A DNA stretch of 64,000 bases from Megaustenia siamemsis (taxonomy: Eukaryota > Mollusca > Gastropoda > Stylommatophora > Ariophantidae): the NCBI GenBank assembly GCA_032433765.1, contig JAVIAB010000092.1, positions 36,916,853 to 36,980,852 on the forward strand, given 5' to 3'. This document shows, one piece after another, positions 13,430 through 27,500 of the stretch (position 1 is its first letter; each line of letters opens with the position of its first letter). A model generated the notes under the pieces. It saw only the letters and a program-made list of their open reading frames with translations. It ran no database searches and had not been told where the DNA came from. Position numbers and translations under genes: made by a program.

Positions 13430-16400
13430 CTGGAGTAGTTAATAGGATATGATTTTTTACATAAGCAGGAAGACTGTGCATTGATAAAGCATTCATTCAG
13501 CATTGTAAATTATGTACAACAAAATTAATAAATATTTAGGATATTTTCATCCTTGAGTTGGAATTAAACTAATGATTCAAAATGTATTAACTTGGGGGGA
13601 AAAAATCTGAAGCCATTAAAATGTTTATCATTTATTGTTATTACATAGTTTAAAATTCAAAATTCCTTTAAAATTTTGCATTAAAAGGACACCAAAAAAT
13701 ACCTGATTTTTCAAGTACACTTCTTATTAGTTATATATGATACAAGCATAAGATATGTTAAATCAATTCCAATTAGTCTATTGAACCATCCAACATATAT
13801 TTGTTAAAAACCAGACAAAACTATTTCAAATATATTTGTCAATATTCTCAAAATTAAATTTGAACTTAGTGACTTACTTTGCAGATAATTTGCTTTCTTC
13901 CATAAGCTGTCTAAAGGACTCCTTCTTTTCCTTGATCCTTCTATGCTTTTCGCGACGTTCTTCCTCTGCTCTTTCTTTAACATACTGTTCAAAGGCCTGC
14001 TTGCGTTCTCTAGAAGTCAGCAGCAAATAGCGCTGATCAAAGACAATCTTATGTAATTCCTTTTCCCATGTGGAGAATGCAGAAACCTAAGAAAGTTGAA
14101 ACAATGAAACCAAGATTGTAGGAACACAAACTTTGTTTATAAGTAGTAATCACTAACTAATCTCATCAACTAGCAGTGACGCATATATCTTGTTGCTAAA
14201 AAGCAAAGACATAAAATACAAATTGTAATACACTTTCTATATGGAATAATGCATGACAACAAGCAATGATACAAGTTTTGAGAACATGGAACAATTTATA
14301 CATGACAAAACAAACCTCCACATTTAAAAAATTCATTATACAGCTGTAGTCATTTTATATGATGAAGTTCTTTTGTCTGCTGATAAGTACAACTCATAAA
14401 CAGCAGTGGGGTTTTTTTTTTTTTTTTTTTTTTTTTGCAAAGATCAACACAAACCAGGGAATCCCCCAACATTTGAAAATAGAGATTTTATTTAGAAAAA
14501 TTGGACAACTTGCCGTAAAGCTGACTATCTATCTATTGTCCTTTCGAGCCGAAGACGGCACTTATGGCAGAACCACGATCTCAAAAACAAAAACCTTGCG
14601 TACCCAAAATGGCACATATTGCAGATATCGCTGCTTCTAAAATCTATGGTTTTATTTCCATAACAATACTTTTTACAATGACAACTGACTGCACCAATCA
14701 TAAATGTGTCAGTGGCCATGGACAATATTGATACTAAATTACATTCCCTATATTTATATTTCAATTTGAAAACATTTCCATATTATATGCATATGATTTT
14801 ATTTTTCTAAAACTAAAATTATATGTTTGTACTTTACAGATTTGAGATTTGGTGTTCCAAAATAATTTTTAAAAACACCTGGTACTACATACATGCATGC
14901 ATGAACTATATCAAAGCCAAGGTGAAATATGTGCTATACTCCATCTATACAAAGTTTACATAGTTTGTTACAGAAAAACTTTAATCAGGGAATACATCCC
15001 TTCTATGTACCTCCTTTTCAGCAAGCATTTCTCTGAACTGTTTCATCCTAACCTCCAATGGAACAACAGCTCTCTGACGGGCTGCCTGAACTTCTGCCTC
15101 AATTGCAGCCTCTTTACCAACATCAATCTGCTTTGGTCCTCCATCATTTTTGTCTTCTATAATTTCAACATCTTGCCTGTGAAGTAAAGTATATAAGAAA
15201 CTAATAATAAAGTGATCATGATGATCATGTTTCAGTAGAAACAAAAATATCTGCACTTTACAGCTATAATTTAATCTATTTAGCTGCATTAATTAGTTTC
15301 CACATCAAAAGAAATTGTTAGTCCACTAATCTGTTGACATGGCAGCCAAAGTTTAAATCCCAGCTGCAAGTTTGCTCCCCCCCCCCCCCCCACCAACCCT
15401 CCAAATAATACAATGTTAGGGTTCATTTTGTCCCTGAAGATGGGAACCACTTTGGGAGAGTAGAAGAATATGGCATGGTGATGACCACAACTGTCACAAA
15501 TGTGTTGAAGGTCATGGAAAAATATGGAAGGTAACACCAATAGCATAACAGGTACCTTTTTATGCCAACAGATATCTCCATCTGAAAAGGTAACATATAA
15601 TTCATTCTGATATTAGAAAATATACACCAATCACCAAGAGTACATGAGAAAATATAGTGTTATTGTTGTATTGAAAAAAAAAGGCATTAGGTCCTAACAA
15701 ATTATTTTTTCTCTGAATGTTGCCTACAATTATATAATTAACTAACTGCACTTTACTTTTGTGTTCCACTTTTCTGATGACTTGAAAACATACAAACCAA
15801 CAATCTTATTTTAAATATTTATCTATCTATTGACCTTTCGAGCCGTAACCGGCCCATAGGGCGTAGACCAAGATACACCTTCTCCTATATGAATTTTTGT
15901 TCTAGCAGTTTTCTTTTAAAGATATTTTATCAAATCTCGCCATCTGTCTCTGTTCTGTGCAAGCAGTTCTATCTCATTGAGGGAGCCGATTCCTGCTGCT
16001 CTTGCCTCTCTCATCAATGTTCTTCTCAGTGTCTCCCTGGGTCTTCCTCTTTTTCTTTTACCTGTTGTTTCCCATATGAGGGCTTGCTTTGCTATTCGAT
16101 TATTATATCTTCTCATCACATGTCCAACGTATGACCATCGTCTTTTCTTTATTACTGAAGATATTAGTGGTTGATTGGCGATTTCTCTAATTTCCTCGTT
16201 TGTTTTGAATTCGTTCCATTCTATACCAAGTATTTTCCTTAGACATTTATTTTCGAATGCGTTCAACTTTGTTTCTATATCTCTTGCTGTTTTCCAGCTT
16301 TCACACGCATACGTAAGGGTTGATAGTACATTTGATTTGAATAGCCTAAGTTTTGTGTTTGTGCTAATGAGTTTTGATTTCCACAACTTTTCAAGGCTTC

Positions 16401-19400
16401 TGAAAGACATTGCTGCTTTAGCCAGTCTGATTCTAATTTCTTTGCTCGTATCCCCTTCTCGATCAATGTGACTTCCAAGATAGATGAAGTGATCGATCTC
16501 TTCTACTGGTTTGTTTTCCATGTATATTTTGTCACTTGTTGGAATTAAACTTTTCATGACTTTAGTCTTTTCATGATTGACCTCAAGCCCAATTTTGCTG
16601 GCTATTGATGATAGTTCATTTGTGTTTTCCTGCATCGTTTTTATCTGATTGCTGATGAGAACTATGTCATCAGCAAAGTCCAGGTCCTCCAAATGGTCTC
16701 CTTGTATCCATTCGATGCCTTTATTACCAGTGCAGCATTTCTTCATTATGAAGTCCATAACAATTCCAAATAACAAGGGCGATAAAATACATCCTTGTTT
16801 AACCCCAGTTTCTATTGGGAAACATTCGCTCAGTCCTTCCTCTGTTCGAACTGCACATGTGTAACCATCATACATGTCTTTGATAATATTTATGATTTTT
16901 GATGGTAAGCCATATTGTTTCAGAATTTTCCACAAAGAATCTCTATGAATACTATCAAATGCTTTTTTGAAGTCGATGAAGTTAAGTACAAAAGGTTTTT
17001 GCTTTTCAATGAGTTCCTCCAATATAAGTCGTAGAGTGAAAATGTGGTCAAGACAGCTTCTCCCTTTTCTAAACCCAGCCTGTTCTTCACGCATTACTGT
17101 ATCTATTGAATCCTTTATTCTATTTAGGATGATTTTACAGAATAATTTTGAGGCAACTGACAAAAGTGTCACGCCTCTCCAATTGTTACAATCTCTAAGA
17201 TTGCCCTTTTTTGGGATCTTAACAATGATTCCTTTTTTCCATTTATGAGGCGTCTTCTCTGTTTTCCAAATGATGTTGAACATTTTTTGGAGATGTATTA
17301 AATTATGGCTATCAATTGCCTTGAGGATCTCAGCTGTTAACTTATCCTCTCCAGCAGCCTTGTTATTGGTCATTAGCTTTAAGGTGGTTTCTATTTCACT
17401 CAAGGTGAAGTCATCTAAATTTACATCTAATTCTGCTGCTGGTGTTTCAGCTTCAAAATCTATTAAACTGTGAGGTAGTGGACGGTTAAGAATTTCTTTG
17501 AAGTGTTCCGCCCAACGGGCTTTTATGTCTGCGCTTGTTGTTAGCATTAATCCAGATTTGTCTAGAATTGGTGTTCCACTGGATGTATAGGTGTTTGTCA
17601 GCATCTTTTGTACAGTATAAAGAGTTCTGCTGTCTCCTGTAATTGCAGCTGTCTCTGCTTTCTCTGCCAAGTTGTCTATATAAGCTCTTGTATCTCTTCT
17701 TGCCGAACTTTTCACTTTGTTGTCTAATTCTTTGTATGTTGCTTTTGCCAGAACCTTTCCAAGATCTGTCTTTACATTAGTCATGGCTCTCTTCGCTTCT
17801 CTTCTTTCTTTGATGTATTTCCATGTGGTGTCTGAGATCCAAGCTCGTTTTTCCATTTTCTTCAGTCCAGCACTTGCTTCTGCTGCTGTCATTAGTATTT
17901 TGCTCTGTGAGTCCCACATTTCATTGATATCTAAGTCTATTTCACCAAGTGCTGAATAACAATTACTTAGCTCTATGTTAAACTTTTCCTTTATTGCTTC
18001 ATCTTTCAGTTTATGACTATCAATTTTATGTGTAATTGACCTCTTCTGTTGGTTTCTAAATTTTGATCTTATTTTCCCAATGCACAGGTTGTGGTCACTA
18101 TTAACATCAGCACCTCTGTATGCTCTTACATCTATTAATGATGATCTGAATTGTTGTTTAATACATAGGTGGTCAATTTGATTTGATGTTCTATCATCAG
18201 GAGATATCCATGTTGTTTTGTGGATATTTTTATGTGGAAATAATGTCCCACCTATAACTAAATTTTCTATTAAACATAATTCTATTAATCTTTCTCCATT
18301 CTGACTTGTTGTATTACAGCCTTCTCTCCCCATCACATGTTCCACTCCTGCGTTATCTTGTCCTACTTTGGCGTTGAAGTCTCCCATTACAATTAAAAGA
18401 TCGTGTTTTGGTATTTTGTTTATAAGTTGTTGCAGTTGGTTATAAAAATCATCCTTAACTTCATCATCAGCTTCGTTAGTAGGCGCATAACATTGAACAA
18501 TTGAAAGTCTTCCATGTTTTGTTTTGTAGCGTGTTCGTATCAGACGGCTATTTACCGGTTCCCATTCTAATAAACTTCTTGCAGCTTTGTCTGTCATCAT
18601 TATGCCTACTCCTTCACGGTGTTTTCCATCTTCCCTTCCAGAAAAAACTACTATTTTATTATCAATAGATCTCCTACCTGTTCCAGGCCAGCGCATTTCG
18701 CTTAATCCTAAAATATCTAGATCGTATCTGTCCATCTCGCTCGCGACCTGTGCATGTTTCGTCGGAGCGGCCATTGTTCGCACATTCCAGAATCCTATTT
18801 TTGTTGTTGTTTTAGGGCCGAAAAAACTATCACTACTATCTACTGCTAATTTACACATTCTGTATCAGGTCTACGTTTCATTAACAACATCGTTTTTACG
18901 ATAGCGGCTTGTTAAACCTCTGATCAACGGTTCTATACCAAGCCGGAGAAAAATAATTCCTCCATTTTGGAAACAACCGGAAACGGAAAATATTTATAAT
19001 ACAATTTAAAACTTTACTATACGTTAACTCTACTCTACTCTTCTGTTTAACAAAATTGTAAATATTCAATTTACTGTCTCAGTATCTTTGCTGTCATTTA
19101 AGATGTCAGTTAATAATATATCACATAACAACAACCAATACACTAACTTCTTTTTCTTAGCTGCAGGTTCATCATCATCCTCCTCTTTTTCTTCTTTCTT
19201 TTTTTCTGAAATGAAATTCACAAGTGTTGAATGACAAGGCACTTTCGAAAGATAATTTTGTAGGTAGGTCACCTACATTGCACAGGAAATAGAGGATGCT
19301 CTACAAGAAAAGAAACACACACTGGCAGTGGTCGGTCGACATGGAGAAGGCTTTCGATAGGGTATGGCGAGAGGGTTTAAAGAACAAGCTTTTTAGACTT

Positions 19401-21542
19401 GGCATCCAGAGGTGCGCATGGCCGTGCGGCTAAAACCACTGCTCCGCTGGCTGAAAAGCCGGCGTACGGTGTTCGAAGCCCGCAGTAGACAGAAAAGGAT
19501 TTTTTCTATCGGGGGGTGAAATAAAAATCCTGAGTCTCACACGTCGTGGCGACTGCTTGACCAAGCAGCCTTTAACCCTCTGGTTCTATCGTTGCCCTCC
19601 GACATACACCAGCAATGGTACTATGTGTCGTAAAGATAGTTTCTTTTTTAATCCAGAGTAGTTTATTCAATTGGGTCTCTCAATAACTTCAGGATAGAAT
19701 GACCAGAGTACAAGTTCAAGGTCAACTAAGTAAGAAGGTCTCTCTCGAACAAGGTTTCCCACAAGAGTGTCCCCAACATTCTTTTTAATTTTCATAAATG
19801 ACATCGTAATGGACATTCCACCCAGAATACATTCAGCAATATACGCAGATGATCTGGCATTATGTGCTCGCGAGGAAAGTATGTCAGTGGCTGGACCCAG
19901 GATGCAAGATGCCCTAGGTGAACTTGAAAAATGGACGAACACCTGGTTTTTACCAATCAACGAAAAAAAAAACTACATGTAAAATTTTCAGTCTATCAAG
20001 AAACACACTCTCTGCAAACTTGAAGATGCAAGACCATACACTTCCTATTGACCAAAACCCAACATATCTTGGCGTCACCATGAATCGCAGAATGACTTGG
20101 AAAAATCAGATAGACAGAGCAAGGAAAAAAGCCAGAAAATGAACAAATATTATGAAGAAATTGGCAGGAACGGACTGGGGAGCAGACAGCAATATTTTGA
20201 AAAGACTATACGTAGGAAGAGTCAGACCAGTTCTAGAGTATGGAGTCACAGCCTGGGCTATGGCTTCCAAATCACACCTTAGCAAAATTAACAGAACACA
20301 GAACCAAGTTGCCCATATCATCACTGGTGCTATGAAATCTACACCTATCAAGACTCTAGAAACAGTAACAGGTTTATAACCCTTAGATGACAGACGGGTC
20401 ACTAAAGTACTGCAACAAGCGGAGAAATATAGAAGGCTCCTTAGCCACCTCATGCACCAAAGAATAACTGGTTCCGGAATTGTACGACTAATGAGGAGCA
20501 AATTCACTGCAATTGCCAATGAACTAACTACTGGAGACCCAGTACTTTCCCAAACAATACCAAAACCCTTGGGTCCATCTTATTTTTCTCCTCATGGAAA
20601 ACATAAAATACCAGAACTTAAGGAAAATATAACAGGAATCATGAAAAAAGGCACCCAATCAGACACAGAAATAAAACATGTAGCAGAAGAACACATACAC
20701 GATACCTACCCACAGGACTCTTGGTCCCACATATACACAGATGGCTCTGCTACAAATGCCACCAGAAATGGAGGGGGAGGTGTGTTCTTGACGCTGAATA
20801 ATCAGGACGAGATCACAAAGTCAATAGCTACTGGAAAATTCTCAAACAACCTTAAAGCAGAAACTGAGGCCATCAGAGATGCTGCAACACTGGCTACTCA
20901 ACACAAAAATAACATGCACAATAAATTGGTGATTCTGACTTATGCACTGTCAGTACTATCAGCTCTAAAAAGCCCCAAGAACAATGAACTAGATGACTTG
21001 AGAACAACCCTGGACCAACTATGCAATAACTTCCAGAGAGTAGTCATTCAGTGACTACTTTCCATCACACTGTAATATACACGGGAACGAACGCGCAGAC
21101 AAATTAGCTAAAGAGGGAGGGAGATTACCACATGAGAACCATCTGCTCAGTTATGATGAAGCCAAATCCATCCTCAAAGGTCAGTTCCATGAAAAATGGA
21201 AACGAGAACACCCAAAGCATAACGAGAGTGACGGATACTACCAACTATCAAGGAGGGATCAAGTCATCATACTTCGCCTACGCACTGGCCACAATAGAAT
21301 GAGAAATCACGTTCACCAAATTCAAAATAGGTACAACCAGCCTATGCCACTGTACACTGGACAATATGACTACAAAACATGTTCTACAGGATTGCCCCCC
21401 CCCTCCCGTACACAGACCTGAGAAGAGCAATGTGGTCTACGCCCACCTCCCTGGAAGAGAAACTATATGGGGCAATCAATTCACTTAAACAGACAGCTGA
21501 CTTCATGAGAGTCTGGAATCCTGCTCTGATTGAGTCTTGATC

Positions 21543-21599
<57 letters not shown>

Positions 21600-24500
21600 T
21601 AATGATTTACAAATTAACTATGTTCAGAAAAGGTATAAAGGGAGGGAAAAAAGGGGAAGGGGTGTTGGGTAGATAGGTCAGTAGTATTAATATCTAAAAC
21701 AATTATTCAGCAAAGGCAGAAAAATATAGATGGGGCAGGGAGGGGGAAGATACAATTTATGTACATAATACTTATGTTTCTTTATTTAATTAGACACTCT
21801 TTATCATTCACTCTTAAAAGAAATTTAAGTGAGCGTAAATAAATTGCGCTGTGGTTTGCAGAAGATTTCTTCTCCTTTCCTTCCTCATTTGCCTTTCAGC
21901 GTCAAGAGGAGATATAATTTACATTCTTTAGCTCTTCTGTTCGTTTCTGCTGCTGCTATGTTTCCTAGTGCTTCTAATATTCCATCCATTCATCTTTTTT
22001 GTGGTCGACCCGTGGGTCTGGTGGCGCAACGTTTATTGAAGGCTCATTGTGTTGTGTTTTGATTATTCTGCCTTGTCATATGGTCAAACCATTTTAGCTG
22101 TTGCTTCTTTATATATTCTAAGGCGGGGGTTATTCCTAGCTTTTTTTCTCAGTTCTTCATTTCTGATCTTATCTCTCAGACTATTTCCTGTCATTTGTCT
22201 GACACATTTCATCTCAGTAGAGGTTATTTTTCTTATTGTTCTTGCTTCTAGGGTCCAGATCTGGAATTAGTAGCACAACATTGGGATGAAGATTGTATTG
22301 TGCAGTTCCCGTTTTGCCTCTAGAGTTATTTCTCCTTGTTGGACAATTGTGGTGATAGCTGTCAATGATTTGACAAGCTTTGATGCATCTTGAATTTATC
22401 TCTGCTGTTTGTGATTTGTCGTTTGTCATTAAACTTCCTAGGTATTTGAATTCCTCTACTTGTTTTAGTTGTCTGCTGTCTATAGTTATGTTGATGTTCT
22501 GTTTATTTTTGGCGACATTCATGACTTCTGTTTCATGACTTGATGCTGATTTTCATCTTGTATTTTGTGCCTGTGCTGTTGAATTTATTTAAGTGTTCTT
22601 GTAGGTCTTCTATTTTTTCAAGTATTAGTGCCTGATCGTCTGCAAATAGAAGCTCGTTGATCTCCTCTGTCTCTTATGGATTGGCTGAAGAGTTGATGCA
22701 TAATATTTGCACCTTTCACCAACACATCAACTTCAGCATGGCATTTTTGTCTTCCTTTTTCAATCCCTACTCAAATGGTGAGACTAATTAGTCTATATCC
22801 AGGAACATATCACTGGAAAGTGGAGTAGTGTCTGTATGTATGTGACCAGGTCTGTTCGCCAATCTCGACAGCTACGAGTTGCTGACCATTCTCAGCTCAG
22901 TTGGTGGATGTCTTGATCTCCACATTACATATACAATGGCATGAATATGTTTACTAATATTACTGTGATCAAACATGGATGCAATGAATTCGCTTATATG
23001 CATTTGCGATTTTAAAAATTGCTGTTTTTTAATAAGATGCATGGCACCAGTAATCTCAGCAAATGAACAGCAAAACTTTACAATCACTCCAGTTTTCTTT
23101 TTTAAACCAATGCGATTTAAATTAAAAATAAAATTTAAACAAAGTGACCTGTGCACTCAACAATATTTTCTGATCGATACAGCTTCTTGGTTCACTCAAC
23201 CTCTGAAAATAGGTAACAGAAACTTTCTGATGGAAAGTACAACAGTCTGGAATGTCGCTGACCACATTATAATAACAATCCAACAGTTCAAAAAATATAG
23301 ATACAAGCTATTTTCTTTATCATCATCATCATGTGCCATACCGGTTGGCGTAGGATAATGTCCTTCCACAATTTTCTATCTACAGTGCATCGTATCAGTT
23401 CTGTTGTTGACTGTTTTCCATGCCATGACACCAAGCTATCCAGTATTTTCTCTCTTTGTCGTCCGCAATCTCTCTTTCTTTCTATTTTGTCAGTTGTAAC
23501 CAAGTATTCCAACTTTCTTCTTCTAATGATGTGCCTGAAAAATGTTGATTGTTTCTTTTTGATGTTTTTTAGGAGCTGCCTTTTTGTGTTGGCCTCTTTG
23601 AGAACTTCCTCATTGGTCTTTTTAGCTGTCCAGGGAACTTTCAACATTCTTCTGAGAAATCCCATCTCTGTGGCCTCTAATCATCTTTTCATTTGTTTGT
23701 CTACTGTCCATGATTCGCTTCCATAGGTCAGAATTGGTTCTATATAGCACCAATGAACTCTCTTTCTCATTTCTATTGACATAGATTTGTTGCATAAGAT
23801 ATTTTTCATTTTCTGAAATGCTATTTTGGCCTGAGCTATTCTGCTTTTTATATCTGTGGTGCATCTTCCATCTGATGTAATTATTGTGCCCAATTTTCTT
23901 TATACAGCGATGGTATGATATGGTACTATTTTTAATTCAATTTTAAAGACTGTTATGCTAAGTGAAAATACTGACTGTTGATAAATGAAGATTAAATGTT
24001 ATATTAGCATACATATTGGTATATCATTTTTCACTCTAATGAAAACTGTTCAATGCCAGTTTTAACACTTCAAACTTTTTTGTGTATTTGTGATCACAAT
24101 ATTCACCAGTTTTCGCATCTGGCTTAGATGACAAAAGTTTATCAACTTCTGGGCTGTTCTGTAGTTCCTCAGGTTTTTCCCAAACTGAGAGGCGCTGGCT
24201 TGGATTATAGAAGAAACACCTCCCATCACCCGTCCAAACGACACACCTGAAAGTACAAAAATAATCTCAGCTTTATATATGTGCCGTCTAATTTCACATT
24301 CTCCCAAAACATAAAGTCAATTAAAATTGTCACAGCATGAAAACTTGACAACATAATCTACAGAAGCTCCCACCCCTCAAATCAGTGAAATGCAAAACAA
24401 AATCTAATTAATTTTATTCCTCAATGTATTTAAAATTCATGACCTCTTCAAGTCTTTTTAATACAGAAAGTCCACTGAACATATTTCTTTTTCACAATGT

Positions 24501-27500
24501 CCAGATATTCTTTATTCTTCTCAAGATGTTTTGTTTATGTTTTAATGTTTTCCTTTTGTTATTTATCCCAAGAGTCTAAGAAACATTTTAACTAGTAATG
24601 AACAATCTATTTAATTTTTGCTTCAGCATAAAATTATTGCAACTTACCATGGTGTTCCTGGCACTGGAGTACTTGACACAGGTCTTGACTTTTCTGCTGC
24701 TTTTTGCTCCTCCGTCATCTCTTCTTCCTTTTCCTTTTCCTTTTCCTTTTTCTCCTCCTTCTCTTTCTCTTTCTCCTGTGTAAATGTATAATTAAGAAGA
24801 AATACAAATATATCCCTGCTATACAAATGATTAAATGATTATACCAATTCAGAACACTGTATTTACCTCAACATTATCACTAAGAAAAATAAATTAGTTA
24901 TTGCTTTTTAGCGCTTTTACAGTCTTCGGACCCTCAGTCAGAGATATCATTAGGCATGGATTTTGCATGTGTTCTGTTACCTGACTTCTTCACTCTTCAC
25001 AGTGAAAATATGAGACCAATATTGAAGAAAATCAAGATTAGTCAATGGGAACAGAAGACCTGACGCTCACCAGATTTGGGTTGAGTGGTCAGTGACTCAT
25101 AGCTACTTATATGCGAAGATTGGTGAACAATAGAGCTGATCAAGATCATACTTCACCTCTCAGTGGCACCGTTGGAAACAGACCAGTCAGTATGGCCAAG
25201 CAATTAGGGATCAAAGGGGAAAATAAACTGATGTCCACAAATGCCATGCCAAAGATGGATGTGTCGGACCGAAAGGCACAAATATAGAAGCATTATGGCA
25301 AACTAAGCAACAAAGCAGCTACATACAAACACCCTTTTAATGGCAGACGAAGCGGAGAAGTCAATGAGTGGAGACTAAAAAAGAAAACAGTGGACATACA
25401 GAAAAATAACTCTATGCACTGATGAAATAGTATTCATTTTTAGCACAAATGGTGAAGTATTTATTGAAATGATAAATGTAATATTTAAATATTTAATAAG
25501 AGAAGCTGCAGAAGAGATCTCAGTCTCAACAGTAAAAGTACAGAAGCAGTGATTATCTAAAGGAGAATGACGCCGCCAAAAAATTGTAAAATCAAAATCA
25601 TCATCACTAAGTGCTGTCTCCACATTGAAGGTTAACTACTATGGAGCACCATTCTGCACTATCTCTTGCTATGATGGTGCAGGAGGCTGACTTGTCCATG
25701 TTAGTCTTGGTCTGCTTCTGCCTATTTTACATTGTGTTTTCCCTTCAAGATAACTTTTATTAGACTGTTGTGTCTTTTAACATGTCCAAAAAATCTCATT
25801 TGTCTTGTTTGAATTGCATTTCGTGGTTCTCTTTTCATTTTTAGTTGTTTTAAGACTGTTTGTTTTCTTTCCTTTCCATCCAATTCTTCCTTTTTTCCTA
25901 TAAATCCACATTTCAAAGGCTTCAATTTGCTGTTATGTTTTCTTGTCCAATTTCCATGTTTCTGCCTCATACAGGAATGTTGAGAAGATATAACATTTTC
26001 ACATTCTTAGTTTTAGCCCTGGTGTTTGTTTTGATGTTCGTATATTTTTCATGGCATTGAAATTGCTTTTTGCCATTTCTATTTGTTTGTTTATTTCAGT
26101 TTTACATTTTTCATCACTGGTTATAGCATCTCCAAGGTAGTTGTAGCTATGAACTATCTCCAGGTCGGGGGATTGGTTGGTCTCAAGGCAAGATTTGAAA
26201 CATCAATTACTCATCGACGAAAAAAATATGAGTACCTCCGATGATGGAGTTATCTACCTGTAAGGTGAGGGACTCCTGTGCACACGGCTGCCAGGAAAAA
26301 TGGATTAACACACAAAATTCAGTTCCTAGTCTATAGGGACGTCACCAGAGGTGAAAGCAGATGAGCGCCAAAAAAAAAAAAAAAATCCAGGTCCTTCAAC
26401 TTTGATATTCACTTGTAGGTTATGAGTATTATCTTTGTTTATGATCATAGTCTTAGTCTTTTTTTATATTCATATCTAATCATATTTTTTGCTTGTCATG
26501 TTTATTTCATTAAGTAATTGTTGTAGATCTTTAGGGTTTTCTGCTAGTAATACAGTATCATCAAAATAAATACATTAAAATCAAAATGTGAGACAATTCT
26601 GAAACATGTGCAAAGAGTTTAATAATTGGGCACACAAAACTAAAATATATAATAGCACACACCAAATCAGCATTCAAGAAAATTAAAAACATTTATTGCA
26701 ACAACTCTAGGTCAATGAAGGTGAGAAAGAGAGTTCATCAATGCCAAGTGGAGCCACTCCTGACATTGGTAAGCAAGATATGGACAATATATAAACAAAA
26801 ATAAAGAATGCAAGAGGTCCCATAGATGTGTTTCTTAGAAGAGTTGATGTTCATTGGACAGCCAAAGAGCTCCACACAAAAATTCTTAACGTGGCCAATA
26901 AACAAGAGGTCTCCAAACACTGAACATTAGAAAAAATAATCAACCTTTTGGACATATTTTGAGAAGAGGGAAACTGGAACACACAATGAATATAAGCAAA
27001 AAAGTGAAAGAGATATTATCATAGCATACATTTAGTCATTAGCAAAACTGAAACATAATACTGTAGACAAGACTAAAAACACATAATCAAATATGCCAAC
27101 CAATCCTGCACAAGAAGAAATTACTTCACATTTACTCATAAATGAAAATATACATCTATATATTATACAACTTATCATAATCTTGCAAAACCTATCATAA
27201 CCTATACATTCATTGACTTGTTTTCATTAAATGCTGTCTGTGGTCAATGCCTTTTTATAAACTTATTAATTTTGTTAAGAATTAATTTATTTAAAAACAC
27301 AAATTAAGTAACAATCTAGTTCTGTACATAAATGTGCGTGCATCATTTGTACCTCCTCTTCTCCGCCTGAGTCTTCAGAACTGTCAGGAGATTCTACTTT
27401 CACAGGTTCTGTTGCATTTTCCTGCGTCTGTGGCTGCACCTGCTGAGTCCCTGCATTCTGCAGCTGTTCAATTTTAGCTGTGGATGCAATATTCACAAAC

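Larger units (their letters stand above)
24955..27010 (+). mobile_element. Old RTE-like LINE, split by later insertions
   Basis: Family-A-like pieces at 24955-25047 ([19 protein letters not shown]), 25370-25598 ([22 protein letters not shown]) and 26588-27010 (LKHVQRV, then [20 protein letters not shown]) lie in order on the plus strand. They are separated by a family L element (about 25048-25358) and a minus-strand LINE (25599-26575). All lie in TCERG1 intron 8. Confidence 0.7.

Noticed and set aside
24598..24783. Plus-strand Pro/Phe-rich frame near 24.7 kb
   Set aside because: It is the antisense of the Lys/Glu-rich TCERG1 exon 9, which has good splice sites.
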